A stretch of DNA of 8,227 nt from Thiofilum sp039797965 (lineage in GTDB: Bacteria > Pseudomonadota > Gammaproteobacteria > Thiotrichales > Thiotrichaceae): positions 1-8,227 of the forward strand of contig JBDKGX010000107.1 of NCBI GenBank assembly GCA_039797965.1, read 5' to 3'. The position numbers and the translations under genes are program-made. Below, piece by piece: positions 1 through 5,947 of the stretch; within the stretch, counting starts at the first letter, position 1, and every line of letters starts with the position of its first letter. The notes under the pieces were generated by a model, which saw only the letters and a list, made by a program, of their open reading frames with translations, was not told where the DNA came from and did not search any database.

Positions 1-1422
1 TCACTAATCGCCGCCATGCCCTCAAACAATTGCTGGGTTTATTAGCATTGCCCGCTATTTATCAAACAAGTGAAGCAGAAACTACCCGCATTGCGCCTAA
101 ATCGTCTGATCATGTCACCTTCCTCACTCGCGATGACAAACTTTATTTACAGCACCGACAAATTTTTAATAAGCGTATCACTTTAATGCCTCGCTTGATC
201 GCGGTGTGTCATGATACTCAAGGGGTTCAAGAAGCCATTCATTATGCTAATCAAGCTAAACTAGCCGTCACGGTCAAAAGTGGGGGGGCATAGTTTTGAG
301 GGATTTTCCTTAAATGAAGGGGGACTATTAGTCGATATGTCTCTCATGAATACCCTGCGCTATCAAGCCCATACTAAAAACCTCATCATTCAACCGGGTG
401 CAAAGCTCGGTAAAGTCTATGAGTACTTAGGGCAGTATCAGCGCCTAATTCCGGCAGGCTCTTGTGCAGGAGTAGGAGTGGCGGGATTAGTACTAGGGGG
501 CGGTTATGGATTTTTTTCGCGTGAATATGGCTTAACTTGTGATAGTTTACAGCGCGTAAAACTGGTAGATGGTCAAGGTAATCTTCACGACTCGAATACT
601 AATCCTGAATTACTATGGGCTTGTCGAGGGGGTAATAATGGCAACTTTGGCATTGTCACTGAGTTGACTTTTAATACGCACCCTGCCCCCGAATTATTTA
701 ATAGCTATCGTTTTAAATATCGCAATCTAACTTTAGAACAAGTCACCCTTTTAGCAAAACGCTGGTTTAGCCTTATGAAGGATTTACCTACTACAGCTTA
801 TTCCTCATGGGTACTGAGTCGCAATCATTTAACTATAGTACTCACCGATTTTGCAAAAACGCCAGCCAGTACTTTACAAACTATTATTAAAGAACTCAAA
901 AAAAATGCCAGTGAAATAACGCCTGTACGTAAAGATAGCTTTTTGGCGGGTATTAAACGTTTTCGCGGGGGTGTTGATCCTATGTATTTTAAAAACGTTT
1001 CTGCGGGTTACTATAATAGCTTTAAAGATATTGAAGCAGCCTTACCTGATATTTTTAAGACGATGATGAATGCCCCACTCAAACAATCCCTATTACAAAT
1101 TAACACATTAGGGGGTGCTATTAATAAAACCGGTAAAGCAGAAACAGCCGCTTACCCTCATCGAGCTTATCCGTTTTTAGGAGAGTTTCAAGTTTACTAT
1201 AATGTTGCAAAAGATACCCCTAAAGCTGAAGCTATTGTTAATACGGTACAACAGCGTTTAACCGCTACCGGTATTAAAGCCCATTATCGTAATTACCCTG
1301 ATATTGGTTTAAGTCATTGGGAGCAGGCTTACTATGGAAGCTCTTATTCACGATTACAAAAAATCAAACAACAATTAGACCCCCAAAATATTATTCGTCA
1401 TCCACAAAGTGTTAAAGCGTAA
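1..1422 (+). pseudogene. Tat-exported FAD-linked oxidase (berberine bridge enzyme family), 5' end outside window, frameshifted
   Basis: This is a flavin-dependent oxidase of the PCMH-type/berberine bridge family. Reading begins in frame at position 3 with TNRRHALKQLLGLLALPA, a twin-arginine (Tat) signal followed by a hydrophobic stretch, so the product would be exported folded with its flavin; the start codon is upstream. The frame stops at 291-293 (TAG), and the rest continues one frame over from about 283 to the stop at 1422. Removing one G from the G7 run at 282-288 restores SGGHSFEG, the motif whose His normally carries 8-alpha-linked FAD. A second flavin-linking Cys is present (GSCAGVGVAG, codon 463-465), so bicovalent FAD attachment is expected from the family. 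WACRGGNNGNFGIVTELT and the C-terminal BBE segment (YYGSSYSRL to HPQSV) are intact. Repaired, about 472 residues are visible, close to normal family length. The substrate cannot be told. The break may be a real mutation, a switchable homopolymer or a sequencing error. Confidence 0.82.
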
Positions 1423-1424
1423 TC

Positions 1425-1476
1425 ACTAAAATTAAGGTTTAGCGCTCATGCGCTGTGCTAACTTTAGTATTCTTTT
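1425..1476 (+). terminator. Probable intrinsic terminator after the FAD oxidase
   Basis: An imperfect hairpin begins two bases after the stop codon. The outer arms are ACTAAA (1425-1430) and TTTAGT (1463-1468), the inner arms GTTTAGC and GCTAAC, and the core AGCGC-TCAT-GCGCT. A short T-rich stretch (1470-1476, TTCTTTT) follows. The bulges make it weaker than a textbook terminator. It would separate the oxidase from the next gene, which starts 20 bases further on. Confidence 0.5.
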
Positions 1477-1495
1477 AAGTTAGGATACACACCTC

Positions 1496-2038
1496 ATGAT
1501 GGCACATAACCCCGCGTTTTTGATGGCGGGAGGGCACTTACTAGTGTTTCCCCCCTCGTCCGCTGAGCTTGAGCGTTTGGCTACGCCATCCATTGAGGTC
1601 AAAGCAAAAGTAGCCTCGTTTTTACCTATCACACTTGCATGGTACGACAGCACCGAACAGAGTTTACTCCCACGAGGGCACCCCCTAACGCCTACTGAAC
1701 TCGTTAATGCTCACAAATTGGGCGTTAAGCAGCCTGAAAAAGTGCGCGTTATCGTAACGGATACTTTTCCAGTACCTAATCATCCTCTCATTGCTCAAGC
1801 GGCAAAAGAATTTGGTTTAGGGAGTGACCATGAGGAAGGTAGAACCATGGGTTATGCAATTTTGCTGAAAAGCCATGCGGATCAAACCACATTAAATCAT
1901 GAACTTGTACATGTGAGCCAAATTGAACGTTTGGGACAAAAACGTTTTTTGGAGCGCTATTTATACGAAATAGAAATATTAGGTTATGCCCGCGCTCCTT
2001 TAGAATTAGAAGCTTTTATTAAACAATCTTTAGTTTAA
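1496..2038 (+). CDS. Conserved hypothetical HExxH protein, putative zinc metallopeptidase-like
   Basis: The product has 180 residues and no evident signal peptide or membrane segment. The centre of interest is NHELVHVSQIERLG: the HELVH at residues 135-139 is a zincin-type HExxH motif, and the conserved-looking APLELEA (168-174) supplies Glu170 or Glu172 as a plausible third metal ligand. The layout (a G-R-T-M-G-Y strand, then HExxH, a long helix, then PLE-x-EA) resembles small conserved hypothetical proteins of proteobacteria with a DUF4157-like minimal protease core; this is from memory of the family pattern. No prodomain or other module is present, so real proteolytic activity is unproven. 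The ATG at 1496 has AGGA 10 bases upstream (1482-1485); the ATG at 1499 is an equally possible start. It stands alone, with a hairpin terminator before it and a separate promoter region after it. Confidence 0.8.
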   Translation: MMAHNPAFLMAGGHLLVFPPSSAELERLATPSIEVKAKVASFLPITLAWYDSTEQSLLPRGHPLTPTELVNAHKLGVKQPEKVRVIVTDTFPVPNHPLIAQAAKEFGLGSDHEEGRTMGYAILLKSHADQTTLNHELVHVSQIERLGQKRFLERYLYEIEILGYARAPLELEAFIKQSLV

Positions 2039-2085
2039 ATCGACCTTTGCACTAACATTATTAAAAATAAATGACAAAATTAGGG

Positions 2086-2113
2086 TTTCAAAGCAAATGG
2101 CACGATCTATGCT
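2086..2113 (+). promoter_or_regulatory. Weak candidate promoter for the 2159 gene
   Basis: TTTCAA (2086-2091) and TATGCT (2108-2113) are separated by 16 bases and resemble degenerate sigma70 -35 and -10 boxes. Transcription would begin near 2120, downstream of the upstream in-frame ATG at 2114, which fits use of the ATG at 2159. The match is modest and AT-rich sequence gives such hits by chance. Confidence 0.25.
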
Positions 2114-2158
2114 ATGTTTATAGTGGCAATTTGTCACATAAAAGATAGGAATAATATT

Positions 2159-2764
2159 ATGCTCACGTCATCACTAACCCCAGAAGTAAAGGCTAACTTA
2201 AAAGAGGTCGCTAAAAACCAAGGCTTTAGTGAACAAACCACTACTGAGCTTTATTTGGCATTAGTGCGCGGTAACGGAACAATGGCTCAATTCAACAATC
2301 CTGAAGTCGGTGGGATGGGACAGTGGCTGCGCGGTGGCATGATTATGGTCGGCGATATGTTTAATAATAATTTAAAAAGCCGAGTCACTGCTTTGTTTAA
2401 TGAGTTAAGTACTATCTATGAGCAACAGCCTTTAGCCGTAGAAGTGAAAGAAACGACACATCACGCAGAGGATAATAACGATCTGGTGAATTCTAGTACT
2501 CCGACCATTGACTACATTCCTCCTCAATGGGGACAACCCAGTGCTAGCGGCTCTCAAAATGAAACCCGTTATGCCTACTATCCACAAGCTCATCGTCTCT
2601 TAGTCATTCGCAATGGTGAGTCATGGGTATTTGATACGGCAGACCATCAAATCGGCGGTGTACAACAGCAAAATGATTGGGGTGAAATGACGTTTACTAG
2701 TCAATATGGAATTGTTAGCCTCAATCGCCTAACCGTCGTGATGAAGGATGGTAAGCCTGTTTGA
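2159..2764 (+). CDS. Hypothetical protein with Gly/Met-rich N-terminal region
   Basis: I do not recognise the function. The product has 201 residues from the ATG at 2159, chosen because TAGGA (2146-2150) lies 8 bases before it; the in-frame ATG at 2114 lacks a ribosome-binding site. Residues 1-40 look helical and acidic/polar. Residues 42-75 carry a Gly/Met/Asn-rich stretch (FNNPEVGGMGQWLRGGMIMV, then GDMFNNNLK) that could form an amphipathic helix. Residues 95-135 are a Pro/Ser/Asn-rich linker, and residues 136-201 look like a small beta-rich domain (RYAYYPQAHRLLVIRNGESW, then a Gly-rich turn). I recall similar N-terminal motifs in proteobacterial proteins labelled SHOCT-domain or hypothetical, but no clear SHOCT motif is visible at the C-terminus. 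It is soluble by appearance, with no signal peptide. Codon use matches the flanking chromosome rather than the downstream AT-rich operon. Confidence 0.75.
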   Translation: MLTSSLTPEVKANLKEVAKNQGFSEQTTTELYLALVRGNGTMAQFNNPEVGGMGQWLRGGMIMVGDMFNNNLKSRVTALFNELSTIYEQQPLAVEVKETTHHAEDNNDLVNSSTPTIDYIPPQWGQPSASGSQNETRYAYYPQAHRLLVIRNGESWVFDTADHQIGGVQQQNDWGEMTFTSQYGIVSLNRLTVVMKDGKPV

Positions 2765-2827
2765 TCTCTAGTTATTCAGAAAACTCTTTTTATAATTACT
2801 AGTATTTTCAATAAGTACTTGCTCAAA

Positions 2828-2855
2828 TTGCAGAATAATTAAACTTAGGCATAAT
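2828..2855 (+). promoter_or_regulatory. Candidate promoter ahead of the cysteine-cluster gene
   Basis: TTGCAG (2828-2833), a 16-base spacer, then CATAAT (2850-2855, five of six matches to TATAAT). If used, transcription would begin around 2862, after the ATG at 2854, so the protein would have to begin at the TTG at 2896. The -35 box matches only three of six bases, so confidence is low. Confidence 0.25.
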
Positions 2856-2876
2856 GGTATGCCTAAGTAAATTTTT
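2843..2876 (+). terminator. Perfect 11-bp hairpin with T-run; terminator or start-site control element
   Basis: ACTTAGGCATA (2843-2853) and its exact reverse complement (2858-2868) flank a 4-base loop ATGG, followed by TAAATTTTT. Stem, tight loop and T-run fit an intrinsic terminator for the gene ending at 2764. The loop, however, contains the ATG at 2854 that opens the longest reading frame of the next gene. Either that ATG is not the real start or initiation there would be affected by folding. Confidence 0.5.
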
Positions 2877-3258
2877 CAAAAGCAAGGCTACTGTTTTGGA
2901 GCAAAATCCATGCCTCAGTTGTGGGGCTTGTTGTGCGAGTTTTCGAGTCTCGTTTTATTGGGGTGAGACAACGGATAATCCGTTCGGCACTGTCCCCGTT
3001 GCATTAACTGAGCCGATTAATCCTACCCGTGTTGCCATGCGGGGCACTAATTGTAATCAACCGCATTGTATCGCCTTAGAGGGCGTGGTGGGACAAGCCA
3101 CGAGCTGTAAGATTTATGAACAACGCTCCTCAACCTGTCGAGAGTTTACTGCCTCATGGGAGGACGGTCAGCCTAATAAGATTTGTGACAAAGCACGAGC
3201 CAAGTATGGCTTAGCCCCCCTGCCTTGTCCCACTGAGTCACTTATCTCAAAGGTTTAA
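2854..3258 (+). CDS. YkgJ-family cysteine cluster protein (UPF0153, CxxCxxCC)
   Basis: The product has 134 residues from the ATG at 2854. Residues 18-27 (NPCLSCGACC) carry the CxxCxxCC signature of the YkgJ/UPF0153 family, followed by SFRVSFYWGE, also typical. Further cysteines at 67, 72, 85, 95, 111 and 125 (CNQPHC, CKIYEQRSSTC, CDKARAKYG) are arranged as expected for binding a metal ion or iron-sulfur cluster. The biochemical role of the family is not established. Start choice is uncertain: the ATG at 2854 sits in a hairpin loop with no good ribosome-binding site, whereas the TTG at 2896 has AAGG (2884-2887) 8 bases upstream and would give a protein beginning MEQNPCLSCG, closer to the short N-termini I recall for this family. 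The protein is cytoplasmic by appearance and stands alone, with the promoter of the RT operon beginning 31 bases after its stop. Confidence 0.88.
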   Translation: MVCLSKFFKSKATVLEQNPCLSCGACCASFRVSFYWGETTDNPFGTVPVALTEPINPTRVAMRGTNCNQPHCIALEGVVGQATSCKIYEQRSSTCREFTASWEDGQPNKICDKARAKYGLAPLPCPTESLISKV

Positions 3259-3289
3259 GTGCTGATCGTGTGTTTTGGGTTAAAAGTAC

Positions 3290-3318
3290 TTTTCAATACC
3301 GTTGGTCGGCTATATAAT
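3290..3318 (+). promoter_or_regulatory. Sigma70-type promoter of the RT-nuclease operon
   Basis: TTTTCA (3290-3295, four of six matches to TTGACA) and a perfect TATAAT (3313-3318) are separated by exactly 17 bases, the optimum spacing. Transcription should start near 3325, giving a leader of about 147 bases before the RT start codon. The 12-bp palindrome AAAAGTACTTTT (3282-3293) overlaps the -35 box and could be an operator. This is the best promoter-like sequence I see in the window. Confidence 0.6.
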
Positions 3319-3324
3319 CTTGAT

Positions 3325-3471
3325 CAAATCCCCAACAGCCTCAGAAAATCCCTATGAGTACCAACTGTTATTTCACCTCTCTAATTCCAATATGCAGAGT
3401 CTGTATAGTTCTTTCCGTATAACCTGTTATACCACTCAAGCCAACCTATAACTCAAGATAAAGCCAAATAT
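3325..3471 (+). ncRNA. Structured leader RNA upstream of the RT; candidate DRT-associated ncRNA
   Basis: From the predicted transcription start to the RT start there are about 147 bases with no conserved gene. I see three local foldable elements: AACAG/CTGTT (3334-3338 with 3365-3369) enclosing CTCA/TGAG (3340-3343 with 3355-3358); TATGCAG-AGT-CTGTATA (3391-3407, 7 bp with one G-U); and GTATAAC-CT-GTTATAC (3417-3432, 7 bp perfect). Pyrimidine-rich stretches separate them. The 7-mers ACTCAAG (3434-3440, 3451-3457) and AAGCCAA (3438-3444, 3461-3467) are each repeated near the 3' end. Several defence RTs (for example DRT2 and DRT9) use an RNA encoded just upstream of the RT, which motivates this call. 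No terminator divides it from the RT gene, so it may simply be a 5' UTR. It also holds a 22-codon frame (3354-3422) without a ribosome-binding site. Confidence 0.35.
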
Positions 3472-5070
3472 ATGGAATCTTCGATAGAAAAAGCCATTAA
3501 AAATATTGCAAAGCATGGGGATACCGATGTATTTCCGTTTCCAATAGAAAATCATGTTTTTCATGATCAAGAAAAAAAATGCAAAGATTTACTAATAGAA
3601 CTTCATGGTAGTTTTGAATCATTTTTTGCTCAATACCCACCAACCACATTAGAGGCACTGACGCAAGTTGGATACTCAGGTTTTAGATGGGCTACGCAAA
3701 TAGAACCTTTTTGGAATGCTTATTATTTGGCTCTCGTTATATCGTTGGCTGACAAGATTGAATCAATAAGATTGTCAACTAATAAAGAATCTGTTTTTTC
3801 ATATAGATATAAATGGAATGAAATAGAAAGTAAGCTATTTGATGATAGTAATTGGAGTAGCTATCGAAAAAAAAGCATAGAACTAAGTAACAAATATGAG
3901 TATGTTATAGTTACAGATATTGCTGATTTTTACTCAAGAATATATCATCATAGAATTGAAAATGCTTTAAGGCGATTACCAGAGGTCGGTGAAACCCCAA
4001 AAAGAATTATGGATTTGTTATTCAAATTTTCTGGAAATGTATCTTATGGTCTACCTATCGGTGGTCCAGCTTCTCGTATATTATCTGAGCTATCACTAAA
4101 CTCTATAGACTTGCATTTAGACAGAAGAGGAATAAAATTTTGCCGTTATGCAGATGATTATTGTATATTTTGTAATTCTAAATCAGAAGCATATAAATTA
4201 TTAGTTTTGTTATCTGAAAAACTCCATAACGAAGGTTTGTCGCTTCAGAAGAAAAAAACAAAAATTTTAACTGCTCAAGAATTCAAACAAACAAACAATT
4301 TGTTGGATACAACTGCAGAAAACACTTCGATTGCAACAGAAGAGCAAAAACTTCTTAATATTTCTTTGAGATATGATCCATATTCTGATACTGCAGATGA
4401 AGATTATGAAGCATTAAAATCTGCTATAAGTGAAGTAGATATTCTTGGAATATTGGGAAGAGAAGTATCAAAAACGCAGATAGATACAACTGTGACAAAA
4501 CAAGCAATTAAAGCTATTCAGGCATTAGATAACTCAGAAAAAAAATATGGCGCCATAAGAACCCTATTAGAACACAATAACATTTTAGTCCTATCCCCTG
4601 TTTTTGTCACTCTAATGAGGGCAATTCGCGGTATTTATGATGATATGCCGGAAAAAGGAAAAGAATTTATAGATGAATCTTTAATATTATTATATGAAAA
4701 AGACTCTCATCTTTTAAGCATTGACTTAAATATTTGTTACTTTATACAAGCACTTGCAAAAAAGCCAACTCAAAGAAAAGAAGAAATTCTGGTAGAAATT
4801 TTTGATAAAACATCTAAACCACTAATAAAAAGACTAATTATATTGGTGATGGCTAATTGGGACTGTCATTATTGGCTTTCAGATATGAAACAACATTATG
4901 GGGGGTTTACCGAGTGGGAAAAGCGATCTTTCATAATTAGCTCTTATGTGTTGGGCGATGAGGGAAAACACTGGAGAAATCATACAAAAAATAGCTGGAA
5001 TCCCATGGAGATTGTTATAAGAGATTGGTTTGCCGATAGGTTTCAGAAAAATCAGAGGGTTCCAGTATGA
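3472..5070 (+). CDS. UG/Abi (DRT)-type reverse transcriptase, probable antiphage defence
   Basis: The product is a 532-residue RNA-directed DNA polymerase. Palm motifs are intact: motif A VTDIADFYSRIYHH with catalytic Asp149, motif B YGLPIGGPAS (192-201), motif C YADD (226-229, Asp228 and Asp229) and motif D GLSLQKKKTKI (255-265). The fingers region includes WNAYYLALVISLADKIE (81-97) and VFSYRY (108-113), a style I associate with the 'unknown group'/abortive-infection RTs. Residues from about 270 to 532 are a long, mostly helical extension without recognised domain, as seen in AbiA/AbiK-like and DRT enzymes. There is no maturase domain, no retron VTG motif and no diversity-generating repeat pair. 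Start: the first in-frame ATG at 3472, with only a weak purine-rich stretch upstream. The gene is AT-rich, with many AGA and ATA codons, unlike its neighbours. Its stop overlaps the next gene by 4 bases (ATGA), so the two are translationally coupled. The exact DRT subtype cannot be assigned by eye. Confidence 0.9.
   Translation: MESSIEKAIKNIAKHGDTDVFPFPIENHVFHDQEKKCKDLLIELHGSFESFFAQYPPTTLEALTQVGYSGFRWATQIEPFWNAYYLALVISLADKIESIRLSTNKESVFSYRYKWNEIESKLFDDSNWSSYRKKSIELSNKYEYVIVTDIADFYSRIYHHRIENALRRLPEVGETPKRIMDLLFKFSGNVSYGLPIGGPASRILSELSLNSIDLHLDRRGIKFCRYADDYCIFCNSKSEAYKLLVLLSEKLHNEGLSLQKKKTKILTAQEFKQTNNLLDTTAENTSIATEEQKLLNISLRYDPYSDTADEDYEALKSAISEVDILGILGREVSKTQIDTTVTKQAIKAIQALDNSEKKYGAIRTLLEHNNILVLSPVFVTLMRAIRGIYDDMPEKGKEFIDESLILLYEKDSHLLSIDLNICYFIQALAKKPTQRKEEILVEIFDKTSKPLIKRLIILVMANWDCHYWLSDMKQHYGGFTEWEKRSFIISSYVLGDEGKHWRNHTKNSWNPMEIVIRDWFADRFQKNQRVPV
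5055..5059 (+). promoter_or_regulatory. Ribosome-binding site of the nuclease gene
   Basis: GAGGG lies inside the end of the RT gene, 7 bases before the ATG at 5067. It is a far better Shine-Dalgarno sequence than the one at the RT start, suggesting the second protein may be made at a higher rate than the first. Confidence 0.6.
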
Positions 5071-5810
5071 TTTCTGAGAAAATAGTAGCTTCACAATTTC
5101 ATTCATTATGGGAAGAATCACTTCCTCTTTTAACGCCTACCTTTGTACGATTATTTAATGAGGCATATAGGGATGACTTATCAGAATACACTCGAAACGA
5201 AAAACTAAATAAAATAACTATTGGTCATAATATTGAAAAACATGATCTAGTTGCAGAGTTGTCATTTAAACTTGCTAAAGAAGCAAATAATGCAGGAATA
5301 CCTGTCGCAAATCTGAAAGCAAAAAAAATAATAGAAGCAGTTATTAATGAGACAATTAAATTTTTACCTCACTATAATTTAGAAAAAGACATTCCTAATA
5401 ATTATGAAATATGCGAATCATTCAAGTTAGCAGAGCAGTACGAAAAGTTTTTTAAGCTAATCAATGCAAAAAACATAGAGTTTTCCCCATCTATACGTGG
5501 AGCAGGGTTTATGGGCATTTGTTATGCAGATTTAGCCATAGATGATACTCTTTATGAAATAAAGACTGTCAATAGAAATTTATCTAGCAATGATATACGG
5601 CAATTATTATTATATTTAAGTCTACAAGCATCTGAGGGGAATCAGAAATGGATTAATGGAGGTTTTTTTAATCCTAGGCGTGCGTTACATTATAAATTTC
5701 CTATAGATCATCTTATCTACCACATATCAGGTGGCAAATCTACACATGAAGTCTTTCAAAGTATAACTGACTTTCTTTCAAGAGAAATTGAAGTCGACAC
5801 TTTTTTTTAA
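5067..5810 (+). CDS. PD-(D/E)XK nuclease-like protein coupled to the RT
   Basis: The product has 247 residues. Its C-terminal half has the pattern of a PD-(D/E)XK nuclease: a Gly-rich strand lead-in (GAGFMG, 145-150), Asp155 in YADLAIDD, the E-x-K pair Glu164/Lys166 in LYEIKT, then a helix with Gln179 and Tyr183 (RQLLLY) that fits the QxxxY extension of many family members, and a later FFNPRRA (200-206), which I also associate with this fold. The N-terminal 110 residues are helical and unassigned, perhaps for partner or nucleic-acid binding. The ATG overlaps the RT stop (ATGA) and has a good GAGGG ribosome-binding site, so the two proteins should be made together. Like the RT gene it is AT-rich. 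I infer that it is the effector or cDNA/RNA-processing partner of the RT; the fold call rests on motifs read by eye, not a profile search. The gene ends in a run of eight T bases encoding the last two Phe codons. Confidence 0.8.
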   Translation: MISEKIVASQFHSLWEESLPLLTPTFVRLFNEAYRDDLSEYTRNEKLNKITIGHNIEKHDLVAELSFKLAKEANNAGIPVANLKAKKIIEAVINETIKFLPHYNLEKDIPNNYEICESFKLAEQYEKFFKLINAKNIEFSPSIRGAGFMGICYADLAIDDTLYEIKTVNRNLSSNDIRQLLLYLSLQASEGNQKWINGGFFNPRRALHYKFPIDHLIYHISGGKSTHEVFQSITDFLSREIEVDTFF

Positions 5811-5841
5811 AAATGCATAACGAACATCTTGACGACGGACG

Positions 5842-5934
5842 CGGTGACACCCCCACGTGACTCCGCCCAATTTACTCCCAGCCTCGCCCATCACATATGG
5901 CTTTAAACCGTAAAACTCCCCTATACGGTGACAC
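5842..5934. repeat. Short direct repeat CGGTGACAC in a GC-richer intergenic block
   Basis: CGGTGACAC occurs at 5842-5850 and 5926-5934, 84 bases apart. The second copy forms one arm of an inverted repeat (ACCGTA 5907-5912 with TACGGT 5924-5929). The block from about 5825 to 5935 is C-rich on the plus strand (CCCCCACGTG, CTCCGCCCA, CTCGCCCA) and contrasts sharply with the AT-rich operon that ends at 5810. No reading frame of note is present. Its origin is unknown. Confidence 0.4.
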
Positions 5935-5947
5935 TAAAACAGCAGGA

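Noticed and set aside
280..1422. A genuine shorter oxidase starting at GTG 280
   Set aside because: It would begin at the flavin-binding motif and lack the N-terminal FAD-binding segment and Tat leader, both present just upstream in the neighbouring frame; a frameshift explains it better.
3472..5070. RT belonging to a retron, a group II intron or a diversity-generating retroelement
   Set aside because: There is no maturase or HNH domain, no retron VTG motif, no clear msr-msd inverted-repeat layout, and no template/variable repeat pair in the window; the long helical C-terminal region fits UG/Abi RTs better.
4879..5121. 80-residue reading frame on the minus strand
   Set aside because: It lies almost wholly opposite the RT and nuclease coding sequence, has no ribosome-binding site or recognisable motif, and is an antisense shadow.
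5768..5808. Intrinsic terminator at the end of the nuclease gene using the T8 run
   Set aside because: The only upstream stem (GACTTTCT with AGAA...AGTC) has a 5-base bulge and a 5-base gap before the T-run, and the Ts are part of the coding sequence; too weak to list.
3317..5832. ATCTTGA direct repeat flanking the operon (3317-3323 and 5826-5832) as a target-site duplication
   Set aside because: A 7-base match between two stretches of about 100 bases is expected by chance fairly often, and the left copy overlaps the promoter -10 box.
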